Made by a program: the position numbers and the translations under genes. The notes beneath the pieces were generated by a model that saw nothing but the letters and a program-made list of their open reading frames with translations, had not been told where the DNA came from and made no database searches. DNA of 64,000 nucleotides from Adiantum capillus-veneris (lineage: Eukaryota > Streptophyta > Polypodiopsida > Polypodiales > Pteridaceae), in contig CM043958.1 of assembly GCA_014529385.2 (NCBI GenBank), positions 83,034,025 to 83,098,024 of the forward strand. Direction: 5' to 3'. Positions within the stretch are counted from its first letter, which is position 1, and each line of letters opens with the position of its first letter. This document shows positions 52,696 through 63,330 of this stretch, piece after piece.

Positions 52696-54240
52696 CTTGC
52701 CTTTTCGTCCACGTTCCTCAGCTGCTTTTGAACCCTCACGCCTGTCTTCATCCTTGTCGTTTTGTTCTTTTGGTACCTTTTGAGGGCACTTCGCGGAGAT
52801 ATGCCCAGTTTCCCCGCATCCAAAGCATTTCCCCTCTTTGATGTAGAGAGCTCTCTCTCAAAGAGTGAGCTTGGGTCGTGCATCCTTTTCTTTCTTTTTT
52901 GGGTTGCTCTTCCTCTTTCTACTTTCATTGTTCGAAGTCTTTTCGGTCCTTTGCGTCATGATTTCATATGTGGGGTAGATCAAATTGCCTGAATGAATGG
53001 CAAAACCCCGTTTCGCATGACTCATCAGTTCCTGAATGGAATCTGACTTTTGCTCTAAGCAGTCATCTCGGATCTCTGTAGGAAGTCCCAAGGTAAACCG
53101 CTCAATCTGTTCTTTGAACGAGATCTTCTTAAATGAAGAGGCTGGTAGAAAAGAGCTCTAGAATCTCTCGCAATATGCGTCCAATGTATCCTTCTTGGTC
53201 ATCCGAAGATGGTTCCAAGCAGTTTGTATGTCGCGTTCGTACTCCCGAGTCAACCAAGAAGAAATAGAAAGCCTTTTAAATTTCAGCCATTTAATTGGCA
53301 CTGTCTTGTTCAATAGAAGCGTGGACCACTAAGTTCGAGCATTTCCCTTGAAGTAAGAGGTAGCCCTCCGAAGCTTGGAGTGCTCTGAGTAACGCCGTCC
53401 AGAGAAAGCTATGTCAAACTGCTGTATGAAGGCCAAAGCCTTCGAAGCATCTCGATATCCAGAAAACGTGTCAAATTTAATTGATTGTCCACCTTTAAAA
53501 TCTCGGACTTTTTTGCTTTTCTCCTCTTGAAAGTCATACTGGTTGGCTTTGTAAAAATTCTTCTTCTTTGCATAGAACCTGTGATCATCGGAGTCTGAAT
53601 TGTCTAAAGACGAGTCCTTTGTAGAACTGTCAGAAACTGGGCGAAATCTAGGCTTCTTTGCCTTTTTCTTGCCCTTTCCGAAGCTTTGCTTTTTCCCTTT
53701 TCTTTCTTCTTCGCTCAAGTCAGAAGAGCTAGAACTGCTAGAAGAAGAAGAACTAGATACTCCTTCAAATCTGACATGCTTTTTCTTCTTTCTTGCCAAG
53801 GCAAAAGCAGATTGATGACCCAAATAACCCGGGAAGTCGATTCCTTTCTTCTGCTTTTTGTCGTGCTTTTCAGCTTTGTTCTGTGTGTCAAAAAGCTGAG
53901 AAATCTGTGTGTCAACCACCTCTTCTAATTCTTGCTTTGTAAACATCCTTGGAGTAGGAGGTTTCTTGAGTGCCGGTTTGAGGGGTGGTTTTGTGGTTTG
54001 CCGCCACTGTGAATGCACCTCAAGGAAGGAGGTCTGGGTCATAAATTTTGCAAATTCAGGTCCTTCGCAAAATTTAGCATCATCTTTGTTGCATCGTCAA
54101 TCAATCGTCGACGCTCCATCTCTTCAAGCTCCGCCTGAGTAGGCCGAGGTGGGCCATAGTCCTCGCTTGAATCTTCTTTGTGATTTCTTCCCGCATCTCC
54201 GGATGCAGAGGAAGTCGATTGATCTCTGTCTGAATCCATA
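52696..54240 (-). pseudogene. Element A gag
   Basis: The minus-strand start is at about 54240 (MDSDRDQSTSSASGD). The frame carries the Ser-rich tract, Lys clusters and capsid block (AFIQQFDIAFSGR, FKGNART). TAG codons stand where B and D have Trp (near 53331 and near 53160), and a TGA lies near 52860. The CCHC knuckle region (CFGCGETGHISAKC) is read at about 52790-52830. Confidence 0.8.
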
Positions 54241-54285
54241 AGTGCCGTGTAAAAAGGATCGGATTTCCCGGTTGAAGAGAAATCG

Positions 54286-54303
54286 GCCGTGCTTTGATAC
54301 CAC
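54286..54303 (-). other. Element A primer binding site
   Basis: The minus strand reads GTGGTATCAAAGCACGG next to the LTR. It is the initiator-Met type with one change (GAG to AAG). Confidence 0.85.
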
Positions 54304-54908
54304 TGTAACAAACTTGGACACTCCAAGTCAAGATTCTACCGCGACACGACAGGAATTCACTTCAAAACAGTTCACAGTTCACAATTGATTCGACACGGCC
54401 CGACGAAGATCCGTGCCTAGAGATATTGGCCCCAAAGACTGGCGCCCTTCTTGGTATTTCTTTTTGTATTAATCTGTTGCACATAGTACACGGGAGTGGT
54501 TGGGTCTCACTCTCAGACTCTGCGTCCAGATGCTATGAGAAGTGGGAGCCCAACTACACTTATAAAGGTTTTACAAGGGATGCCAAAAGCAGAGCCCAAA
54601 AGCTGAAAATCTAAAGCTTTCACAAATAAAGCATATCCTCTCACAAGACATTGCTTGATTAATATAAAGCAACAAGGCTCTCTCTCTTTCTCTTGCATAG
54701 AATAAAGCAAGCCAAAAGCTGGCACTGCTTTTTTTTTAACGCAATCTGCCACGTGAGCAAGTCTGTACAGTTTCCGCGTTTTCCGGCGCCATTTTCGGGA
54801 CTTCGTACGGTAGTGCCATGTCAACAAGACAAGCTTGCTTTCCAGGGACTGTTTCTTGCCAAAGGTGTGTGTGTGTGTATTGGGCAGCCACGTCACCAAT
54901 TTGTGACA
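54304..54908 (-). repeat. Element A 5' LTR
   Basis: The LTR is 605 bp, from TGTAACAAACTTGG to TTTGTGACA on the plus strand. It is homologous to the B/D LTRs in its left half, including the block GAGATATTGGCCCCAAAGAC, and diverged in the right half, where the telo-box-like cluster is absent. Confidence 0.88.
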
Positions 54909-54909
54909 C

Positions 54910-55407
54910 GCTGACAATGCTGACGTGGCAGTTGTATGGATTTTCATGATTTATGTTGGCAGCTTTTGGGCATCGTTGTTCGATCAGATGCTTTTGAGTT
55001 TGAAGGCTTTTCATGTAAACTGCTTTTGAGGCCTAGGGCCTTTAAATATGAGGCCATGGGCTCATTCTCTGGCATGCTTATGGACGAAGGTGCAGAGGAT
55101 GGAGTACCGGCTTGTACTTTGATGATGCAATATAAAGAAATACCGAAAGGGATGCCAAGCCGGTATTTTTTCGGTAGTTCTTTATATTGCATCATCAAAG
55201 TACGAGCCGCTGCTCCATCCTCTGCACCTTCGTCCAGAAGCATGCCAGAGAATGAGCCCATGGCCTCATATTTAAAGGCCCTAGGCCCCAAAAGCAGTTT
55301 ACATGAAAAGCCTTCAAACTCAAAAGCATCTGGTCCAACAGCGATGTCCAAAAGCTGCCAACGTAAATCACGAAAATCCGTACAACTGCCACGTCAGCAT
55401 TGTCAGC
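54910..55407. repeat. Near-perfect ~500-bp inverted repeat made of LTR sequence
   Basis: The left arm (about 54910-55148) and the reverse complement of the right arm (about 55169-55407) agree at about 94 percent by hand alignment, with a loop of about 20 bases. The right arm matches the B/D LTR type, for example TTCTTTATATTGCATCATCAAAGTAC against TTTGTATTAATCCATCATCAAAGTAC, then the TTTAAAGG and CAAAAGCAG blocks. The arms are therefore LTR pieces in head-to-head orientation. ORFs on either strand here are reflections of each other and not genes. Confidence 0.88.
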
Positions 55408-55500
55408 ATGTTTTGCGGAAATGTGCCATGTCAGCACTGTCAACAGAAAATCCGGGCTGTCTGTACAATTGCCACGTCATCAGTTTTTGCACAAGTGAGG
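55408..55500 (-). repeat. LTR-end fragment beside the inverted repeat
   Basis: GCCACGTCATCAGTTTTTGCACA at about 55470-55492 resembles the LTR end GCCACGTCATCACTTTGTGACA of the B/D family. A degenerate tandem of TGCCATGTCAGCACTGTCA / TGCCACGTCAGCATTGTCA precedes it. Confidence 0.5.
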
Positions 55501-56053
55501 GTCCAGATTTATTTTTAATTCCTTTGTCACTTGGGCCCCATCGGACAGGGTCCCATAAGTTGGTAGGACGACTTCTTCTGCTGTTGCTTGTTCTTCTTAG
55601 GGTTTAGGCCCTTTAGCCGGGACCTGCAAGTCGGCTCCGTTCTTCAGTGGCTTGACACGTCTGCAGTTTGTGACAGGTGTGGACTTTTGACGCTTGATGG
55701 AAAAGATTTCAGTCAGGATTTGAATTGTTTCATTTATGAAATGAGTCCCTTGATGTGAAACTATCTCTATCTGGCAACCATATTGACATTGATATGTTCA
55801 TATAAGAACCATACTCTGGACTTGGTTGTATTGTTAGGCAGGGTTTTTGTCTCTACCCATTTGTTGACATAACATGTAGCTATCACTATATACTTTCTTG
55901 AAGGGTCCTATGCAATCCAAACTTTATTTCATGAATATTCCCAATGATTGTGTTGTGGCCAGAGATGTCATATACGTTGCATTAGGTCTGCCCATTCTCT
56001 GACAAAGATCACATGCTCTACAAAAAGCTTTGACATCTGACATCATACTCTTA
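55501..56053. other. Intron segment without recognised feature
   Basis: Minus-strand words near 55690-56030 faintly recall gypsy integrase-linked text, but I could not read a convincing protein. I see nothing else here. Confidence 0.4.
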
Positions 56054-56575
56054 TGTCACAAGACTGTGACAACCACTATATATATTTGTTGGTTTCTTTC
56101 CCTTGATTTTTATTTAATTTTTGGGACCCTCTTGTTAAAATCACAAATGCCCGTACATTGCATGGCTAGTGTGAAACGGTCAGTGGCCGACAGTCTCACT
56201 CGTAGTCAGGAAGGGCAGGTGTCCATGAGATGGTAGGGCTAGTTGGCACTGAAATCCGAGCAGTAAAAGGTTGGCTAGGCTCAATTCAAAGTCATTTAGG
56301 CTCCTCGGCAAGACTTTATAAGTTGGTGGGTACTAGGAAATTAAACCATAGGGAGTCAAATGGACACTTGGCAGTAGGGAAGCTGCATGCATGCCAACAC
56401 ACACGTTCCAAAAGCCTCATCTAAGAGGGGGCGCCCAAATTTGAGTTGGACGCTGATTTTTGGACTTCATAAGTGTGCTACACAGTGTGTGTGAGTAGTG
56501 GGTGCAGGTGATCACAGCTTTAATGGAAAGCTTGCCTTCTCCCTTCCTGTATGTAGCGCGATGATTTGCTCTCGC

Positions 56576-56626
<51 letters not shown>

Positions 56627-57030
56627 CTTTGCACATATGGTAATGCCCCTCTAGTTGGACTCCTTAGATGACCATGTACAGTTCTGGGGGGTTTATGCGT
56701 GTTTGCCAAGGCAAGAGCCTTTTGTACAGGAACCGGATTAGCTAATCGCTAATCCCCTTTAAGTATGCACAGTTCCATCGCAAAGGAATGCGAAAACGAA
56801 GAGTTTTCTCGTGTGAAAACTCGTCTGATTTAAAGGGGAACTGTTCCATTGCGTGCGGGACCTCTTGACACACGCGTAGACATGTTTGCTCCCTTCAAAA
56901 TGATGCGAAACAGGGAATTACAGCCTGCTGTGTTTTTTTGCAGGCTAAGGGCACCGAAATTGCAAGTTATCGCCAAGGGAGCCTTGGGAAAGCCTTGGGT
57001 GCTTGTACATGACAATTTAGAGAGATCTCC
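56054..57030 (+). repeat. Diverged solo LTR of the element C family
   Basis: It starts TGTCACAAGACTGTGACAACCACTAT and follows the C LTR through GCATGGCTAGTGTG, GGATTAGCTAATCGCTAATCC, and TTACAGCCTGCTGTG...TTTTTGCAGG to about CGGGAAAG-like sequence. A (CT)n tract (56579-56624) interrupts it. No internal sequence or second LTR is attached, so it is a solo or truncated LTR much older than C. Confidence 0.7.
56579..56624. repeat. (CT)n microsatellite
   Basis: About 23 CT units inside the solo LTR. Confidence 0.95.
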
Positions 57031-57064
57031 CATGAGGAATCTTGTCTAATTCAGTATTGGGTTT

Positions 57065-57170
57065 TGACTGACTGTACAATTACGAACTAGTGACAACTTG
57101 TGACTCCTAACTAATGTGTAGAAGCCGCTTCTGTGTAGACTATCTCTTGGGGCAAGTTCCCACTATCTAC
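57065..57170. repeat. Short dispersed repeat, second copy at 22210-22315
   Basis: Both sites share TGTAGAAGCCGCTT.TGTGTAGACTATC followed by GGGGCA.GTTC, with weaker similarity upstream (ACTAGTAAC/ACTAGTGAC). This may be the end of an LTR or another dispersed element. Confidence 0.55.
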
Positions 57171-58227
57171 AAACATGCTTCTCTTAAGCTTGGGTTGTGG
57201 GTTTAATCCTCAAAGTAGCATGTCCCCAAGATTACGAAAGTATGTAAGATTATTTTTGTATATAAGATAACTTTCACACTCGAGACTACTTTCCTTAGAA
57301 TCTCCACCTTGAGGGGTGTGATGAGGGCCGCGTGGCCCAAAAACGAAACGAAATAGAATCTTCAGCACTCCCATTGGTTGGTGCTCTTCATCCTAAGCTT
57401 GTAAAGCAGACCCCACGTTTGTATGGCATGTCTTTAAACATGCCTTCAAAAGCACACACCTCCCTCGTAGGCATGTCTCACATATGGGAAAGCAATCTCT
57501 ATTGCCCAGGTTTTCATATTTGGACCAAGTTACAGACCTTGGTCTATTTCATTTTTGGACTATATCCACGAGGACTTTGCATCTAGGGAATTAAAGGCTA
57601 TTGAGATCACAATGGTGTTCTTCAGTCAAGTTTCAATGGACTTTCTATTGAGCAAAGAGATAGGAATGTGCATTGGCACCTCAAAACGATGGAAATCCAT
57701 TGAACCTAGTGGAACCTGTCTATTTACTCAAAAACCACATGAAACATTTGGGCTAGTCAAATTGCACGTGTTCAGGAGGACAACAATGGTGACCATTTTT
57801 TGACAGCTTATTGTAGCCAACACTATCACCTTCCCTAGAGTCGTCCTTAGCCTAGTTGTCTCTAGCTTTAAAACAAACTCTCTCTTAGAAGGTGATATAA
57901 GAAACACCTTGCTTTTCTCATTGCTAAAGCCTCGAGCGTTGATCAAGAAATCTTTTTGTCTATGAAAATCATTTTGTTGCCTCTTTTCATTCATGAAAAT
58001 CTCTGCAACCATATGCACGGTACATACTATACATATTTCACGGATTGGCTTCACACAGCACATCTTTCAACATGTAAAAATGTGTGGCATTATAGTCAGA
58101 TTTTATGCTTTCACGTTCTTTCTTATAGTTTAACATCTATGCATGCTTACTTATGCTATTGTTTTTATCTTTGATCAATAATGCTAGAAATAAAAGAAGT
58201 TTTTATAACGTTGTAATATATTATGAC

Positions 58228-58229
<2 letters not shown>
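57171..58229. other. Intron segment without recognised gene
   Basis: Single-copy-looking sequence between the dispersed repeat and the microsatellite before exon 2. Short open frames are present on both strands, but none has a recognisable motif or consistent splice signals. Confidence 0.5.
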
Positions 58230-58270
<41 letters not shown>

Positions 58271-58288
58271 CACACACACACACACACA
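58230..58288. repeat. (CT)n(CA)n microsatellite before exon 2
   Basis: About 18 CT units and then about 10 CA units end 51 bp before the tetraspanin exon 2 acceptor. Confidence 0.95.
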
Positions 58289-58339
58289 AAGTAAGAGCAC
58301 ACCTTATAGCTAAGGCCGTGGATGTTAAATTGTGTGCAG

Positions 58340-58696
58340 TCGGGGTGCTGCATTCCACCGGCCATATGCGGGTATGCCATAGCCGGGCCAACGACGTGGA
58401 ACAATCCCAGCAATAAGGACGCAGAGGCAGACTGTTCAAAGTGGAGTAACGACCTGGGAGTGCTTTGCTATGCTTGCGACGCTTGCCGCGCAGGTGTGGT
58501 GGCAAATATCAAACGCGAGTGGCGTAACGTTGCTATTCTCTGCGTCGTTGTGCTGGTTGTGTTGATCATCGTCTACATCATCGGCTGCTGCGCCTTCCGC
58601 AATGCCCAAACTGAGGATCTCTTCAAGCGGTACGAGGAACAGTACCGCTCTCGCAGCTGGAGGCGTCGCAACTGGTTTCGCAGCTCTGCCTACTAG
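58340..58696 (+). CDS. Tetraspanin, exon 2
   Basis: Exon 2 encodes residues 164-281. It starts with SGCCIPPAICGY right after the acceptor, which supplies the GCC motif diagnostic of tetraspanin large loops. Further loop cysteines follow (DCSKW, LGVLCYACDACRAG). The fourth membrane segment is at about residues 229-252 (AILCVVVLVVLIIVYIIGCCAF), and a short basic, Arg-rich cytoplasmic tail ends RSSAY before the TAG. The plant consensus after the GCC motif usually has a basic residue and proline; here it is I-P. Total length of 281 residues matches the family. Confidence 0.93.
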   Translation, partial: SGCCIPPAICGYAIAGPTTWNNPSNKDAEADCSKWSNDLGVLCYACDACRAGVVANIKREWRNVAILCVVVLVVLIIVYIIGCCAFRNAQTEDLFKRYEEQYRSRSWRRRNWFRSSAY

Positions 58697-58832
58697 CCTC
58701 CATTGCCACCACAAAAACCCCCTCCCCTCTGTATCATGTATATGCCTCCTCCATGTTCATTACTCTTTTGAGTCTTTTATTGTTATCTTGTGTCATCTGT
58801 GTTATAGAAAACAACTTGGTTGTTAATGGATG

Positions 58833-58873
<41 letters not shown>

Positions 58874-60137
58874 AGAAGAAGAAGAAGAGGAAGAAGTAAA
58901 GTTTTAATATCTAGGAACAATCCCAAGAGACATCAAAGATCTATCGGACAAGTCTTGAACTCAAGAGGGAGCTTAGATAACCAATTTACCACACTTGGAT
59001 GATAGAAAGATTATTCGAGACAAGGAAAAGTGGTTTGAGTTCTTGACTAGTAGGCTCCATTTATGTGTCTAGTTCACTTTCATGTGGTGTATGTAGTATA
59101 TGGAAGACTAAAATAGTAGTTGAATTGGCTCTACATGTTGCTAACAGTCTCAAGTTCTTAAAATCGATCTTTTGACAAATGTAGTAGTTTAGATGGTTTT
59201 TCTTGTTTGCATACATGATTGATAGTTCGAGGGTTTCCAAAGATATGCAATTAGGTGCATCGTCCATAGCGTAAGGTTCTCGAAAGTATGGCATGGAGAT
59301 AGTATAAATGTATATAGTATGTTCAAGGTGGAGATTCCATTTGTGTTCGTAATGTACATGATTTCTTACTTTTGTGGCTCCACAAATGGTACAATTTTTG
59401 GATTGCTTTTGTATGAGTCCTTGCGAAGTTTCTATGGATATTTGGCCAAATATTGTAAGATGCCATTCGAAATATGAGCTTGTGGCGTGCCGTTTTTGTG
59501 ATGAGGTTGAGCAAGTAGGATTTCAAGATTTCTGCATAGAACATGTGTTGGTTGTAGTATTATATGCTTGGAAAAGGTCAATAGATTTGGTTATAGCATT
59601 ATATGCTTGGAAAAGGTCAATAGATTGTTGGCTGGAGCTGTAAAAGAAAGCTTAAACTTGAGCTGTGAAAGCAAGCTTAAACATCAAATATTTAATCGGT
59701 ACTCGAAAAATTGGGAATATGAGTTCTAAAACATGCTCGATATCCATCACCGTCGTTGGGGCACTGATTCCGCCTCAGCCACCGGCTGCAGCAAGTCTGC
59801 CACCGCTTGGAATTTCCCGATGTTGAGGTGCCATCAATTACAAGCTGTCGTAATTTCGTTGTTGACGTGTCAGAAGGGCAGCGACGCTTGATGGCCGGGA
59901 ATGGACTCTGGTCAGCCCATTCCATAGCACGCTCCCGACTCCCGCTGGTCACATGACCTGTGGAATGGGCCTCCCAGAGCCCATTACCTACTCCATCTTT
60001 TTATTCTATCCACTACTGCAACAAGGTTCTATTGAAACCATTGATATATTCTTAAATAGCTTGTAGTCAATGCCTTTTCACCAAAATACACATTGCCTTC
60101 TAGGCACATGCATGTAATGGCCTTTGCCCCATTTCCC

Positions 60138-60149
60138 CGCGCGCGCGCA

Positions 60150-60201
<52 letters not shown>
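60138..60201. repeat. (CA)n microsatellite
   Basis: CGCGCGCGCACGCG leads into about 27 CA units. Confidence 0.95.
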
Positions 60202-60204
<3 letters not shown>

Positions 60205-60627
60205 AAAGAGAGAGCACCCGAGGGAAAACTGAGTTTCCCCCCTGTTCAGAGCGAGAGACCCCCCGTTGCAAATTGCCCGAGTGGAGAAAGAGAGAGAAAG
60301 AGAGGGCGTTGCCCACTGCCTTTCATACAGGCACTCGAAGTGCTACACCAAGTGTCAAAGAGAGAGAGCGAGAGAGAGAGTTGCCGCCCTCGATCAGCAA
60401 GTCGGCTACTTGGCTACATGGAATTAGCATGAAGCAGACGTGAGAGAGACAGACAGCTAGGTTTGCATTTCCCACATTCCATCTAATTCGTTTTTTTCCC
60501 AAGTTGACAGCACATATTACTCGCTTTCGCTTTCTTTTTCGGAATGTGTAGGACATAGTAATTCAAAGACAGGATATGTGCTTTTGTGGGATACACCAAA
60601 AGGTTGAATCTATACTGAGCAGCCTGT

Positions 60628-60688
60628 AGATGGTGACAAGCAATCTTCGGGGGGAGAGATGGTGACAAGCAATCTTCGGGGGGAGAGA
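60628..60688. repeat. 30-bp tandem duplication
   Basis: Two adjacent exact copies of a unit starting GATGGTGACAAGCAATCTTC and ending in a G-run with GAGA. The second runs into a GA tract. Confidence 0.9.
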
Positions 60689-61331
60689 GAGAGAGAGAGA
60701 GATGGGCGAATCTCTTACACCCGGCAGTGCAGGAGCAGCCTGAGCCTAGCGACAGCCTTCGTCCACATCTCTTTCTCCTATCCTCGCTCCGGTGTTTGCT
60801 ACCATCGTGCAATCATGCAAGTAGCCGCCGCAAAATGGAGAGAACAAGTAGAGAGCATGCAAGTGGCAATGAGACAGAGATTTTAACGCCCTAGATTCTC
60901 CTTGCCTTCCTTTAAAAAAAAAAAGAATCGTAGCATCTACGGTTCATACTGCTTTCCCCATGTTCAGACATACGGGTCTATTCCCAGTGTATTAACTGCC
61001 GAGATTCTTGCCCGCTCCCCCTTCAAAAGGAAAAGTCTGTCTTTTCCTCCTTTCCCATGGACCAGCTCTCCTTCCCCTGGACCGTCTCTGTGCTCGCAGC
61101 TTTGCTATCCTCCCAAACACAGCGCACGATCGCCGTCCTTTCCCCCTCTATTGTGTTCGCTTCATCCCCAGGTGCGCTCACTTTGGAACACCGATGCCCA
61201 ATAGGAACACAGGTCATCCCCTTGCTATGTGCTGCACTTAGGAGGCGTGCCATTCGATCCCTCATCCTCGTGCCATGTGATCCCTCATCCTCGTCTCCGT
61301 CTACTGCACATGGGGCCTTCCTGTACACAAA

Positions 61332-61364
<33 letters not shown>

Positions 61365-61874
61365 GAGAGAGAGAGCCATTGATTGCGCGATGGTCCAAGA
61401 GAGAGAGGCCTTCACTGTGACAACGCGCCAATGGTAGAGAGAGACATTAGGAAAAATTTGGGATCTAGAGAGGGCCTTTTAAGAATTGAGGATTGAAAGG
61501 TAAGAACCAATCAGTTTTAAGCCACCGTAACGGTGAAAAGTATCACTAAAAAGAGTTTAAAAATAAGAATTTTGTAACAAAAGAAGTGAAAACGACTAGT
61601 AAATCCTTAAAACAAAGATATCAATCTTCATTGTTCTCAAAGATCAAGAAGCTTTATTCATTTAAAAAGAGTCCTTTCAAATCAACTAGTACTTTCATGA
61701 TGCAGTCCTTCTCTCAAGGAAAAATATACTTTTATTATTAAAATCATGCATAAGTGGACTGCTAGTCACAAAAATATCCCGTTCATTAGTTACTTATGAT
61801 TAATTATACTTCTCTCATCTAAAGCTTCTTGAACTTCCTCTTCTCAAGTTTCTCTTGTTTTCTCTCTGCATTCT

Positions 61875-62187
61875 ATGGCTTCCTCAAGCAGGTTACGTAA
61901 ACCCTCTGCTTCTATTGAGTCTATAACTCTTTTCAATACACTTGATGATCAAAATCATTGGATACCTTTGACAATAACCAAAGGATCTTGGATTCTAATG
62001 CAATCAAGAAAACGAAAGAGGCAAAGTACAAATGAATTTTTGTCGTCTTGGAAGGCAAGGGTGAAGGATTTTCATGTCAATGACAACAAGAAATCAGTGA
62101 AAGAAGTTCTTGTTCAACATGTTTATATGCATAGAGAGCTTACACTTTCTGAATGGCCAATGGACGTTCCATTAAATAGACCAAACT
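61875..62187 (+). CDS. Unrecognised protein, exon 1
   Basis: This is the first exon of a three-exon model (313 + 782 + 75 bp, 389 residues). The ATG at 61875 (MASSSRLRKPS) follows a T/C-rich leader. The exon encodes a basic N-terminus, then NHWIPLTITKGSWILMQ and a basic cluster (SRKRKRQS) that could act as a nuclear signal. It ends LNRPN plus one base before GTAAGTTG; read-through stops three codons later, which supports the donor. I do not recognise the family. Confidence 0.7.
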
Positions 62188-62263
62188 GTAAGTTGTAAAG
62201 CAGAACTGTTTTTTAATGTGGTTTCTTAGAATTTTTTGATGATTTTATTTATGTATTTTGTAG

Positions 62264-63045
62264 ATGTCTATCCTTCTTCTTATGAAGAATGGCAATCAGT
62301 GGATTGTATAATAGGAGTAATCAATGTCTACCATGCTTTCATTGGTAGTCAACAGTATCAAGGAAGAACAAATCGACAACTTGCAGAGCTAGGTGTTTTC
62401 TTTTATGATAGTTTCTTTCATGTCGGTACCGATCTTTCTTTTGGAACGTTAGAAAAGCTTTCTTTACCGGATTTTATAAGTTCAGACTGGCCCTTGCCGA
62501 CTAGTGACATAAGTGAGGCATTTCGCTTGAAGCTATTTAATGAAGTGCAAAAAGGGTTCAAGCCAAATGTAGCAAGTAGGCTTGTGAAAATCAAAGTCAG
62601 CATGCCAATCCATGTATTTGTAGATTTCTTTGCCACAAGTGAATGTCCAGTAGCTCTTAAAAATACCATGCTTGTGTATAAGAATGTAGACCAGGACACA
62701 GTACTTGAGTTTTTAGACAAAGGATGGGACTTTTGTCATTCTAATGGAATTGATTGCAAAGTGGATGCATCAAGTGTAAATGTGAAGTACATGATAAAAA
62801 GTTTGAACTTTATCATGACATTTTACTATCAGAGATCTCATAGAGTGAATGGTGTTCCTGTGATATTGGATCAAGACCTTCAAAATATGCAAGGCAATCC
62901 TTTAGTGCACATTGATGTGTGGATGAATGAAGAACTTCAAACCACTCTATCTATTGGTGGAGAGTGTAATCTTCTACAAGATTTGATAAATGAAGATGAA
63001 GTTGATCTTCCCCAAAAGTTTTTATTTGAGATCAATGGTAGACAA
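62264..63045 (+). CDS. Unrecognised protein, exon 2
   Basis: The acceptor TTTTGTAG at 62263 restores the frame across the 76-bp intron (Tyr codon split 1+2) and gives VYPSSYEEWQSVD. The exon encodes an alpha/beta-looking region with SQQYQGRTNRQLAELGVFFYD, VKIKVSMPIHVFVDFFA and HIDVWMNEELQTTLSIGGE. There is no metal-binding cluster, membrane segment or catalytic signature I can name. It ends GRQ before GTAAGTAG, phase 0. The gene converges with a Ulp1-like protease gene, so both could belong to one mobile or captured unit. Confidence 0.7.
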
Positions 63046-63122
63046 GTAAGTAGCTCCATCAAAACGACAGGTTTACATGAAACGTAAAGATTTTTTACTA
63101 ACATAATCCTTTATCTTGACAG

Positions 63123-63197
63123 GTATCCAAGAGAAGAGAGAAGTATATGAAGTGCAAGGACATATATTTAAACGTAGTCTTTATAATTATCACTTAA
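63123..63197 (+). CDS. Unrecognised protein, exon 3
   Basis: After the acceptor TCTTGACAG the frame reads VSKRREKYMKCKD and ends at TAA (63195-63197). If the second intron is retained, exon 2 would instead continue for 13 codons to a TAA at 63085-63087. Both ends are plausible, and the spliced form uses better signals. Confidence 0.5.
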   Translation, partial: VSKRREKYMKCKDIYLNVVFIIIT

Positions 63198-63330
63198 GTA
63201 CAAAAATTCAAATACGGAGAAGGTAAAGACAAGGTCTTAGTCTAAAGCAAGATTTTTTAATACAAAAAGTACTTCAAATACATTTATTGTGTTTCAGATA
63301 CATTGTCACTTTCAATCTCTTTTGGTCCTT

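Larger units (their letters stand above)
51305..54908 (-). mobile_element. Element A: 5' half of a B/D-related gypsy element, target of C
   Basis: On the minus strand this holds a 5' LTR (54304-54908), primer site, gag, protease and part of RT. The sequence then jumps over C to 29540 and ends at about 29481. It is related to B and D but clearly diverged. Unlike them it keeps the protease active-site block. It is the oldest layer of the nest and probably represents the lineage from which an autonomous source could have come. Confidence 0.92.
21532..58339 (+). other. Giant tetraspanin intron filled with transposable elements
   Basis: The intron starts GTTTGA and ends TGTGTGCAG, and it joins two phase-0 exons that together make one full-length tetraspanin. 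At 36.8 kb it holds elements A, B, C, D and E, a degenerate gypsy element, a small inverted-repeat element, an LTR-derived hairpin and a solo LTR. Introns at this position are usually short in small plant genomes. The exons must be transcribed through all of it if the gene is functional. Confidence 0.85.
58697..61874. other. Intergenic region with microsatellites
   Basis: No supported gene. It holds (GA)n with GAA units at 58837-58897, (CA)n with a CGCGCG lead at 60138-60201, and a 30-bp unit duplicated in tandem at about 60628-60688 (ATGGTGACAAGCAATCTTCG). (GA)n lies at 61329-61374. A 38-bp unit (ATATGCTTGGAAAAGGTCAATAG) is repeated at about 59560 and 59602. ORFs overlapping these tracts are low-complexity. 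Confidence 0.6.

Noticed and set aside
54936-55607. A 223-codon plus-strand ORF and a 135-codon minus-strand ORF with similar proteins
   Set aside because: They mirror each other because of the inverted repeat and consist of noncoding LTR sequence.
59700-59970. GC-rich block with AGCCCATTCCA and TGGAATGGGC near 59917 and 59960, considered as a hairpin or element end
   Set aside because: The inverted match is only about 11 bp, with no supporting flanks or second copy in the window.
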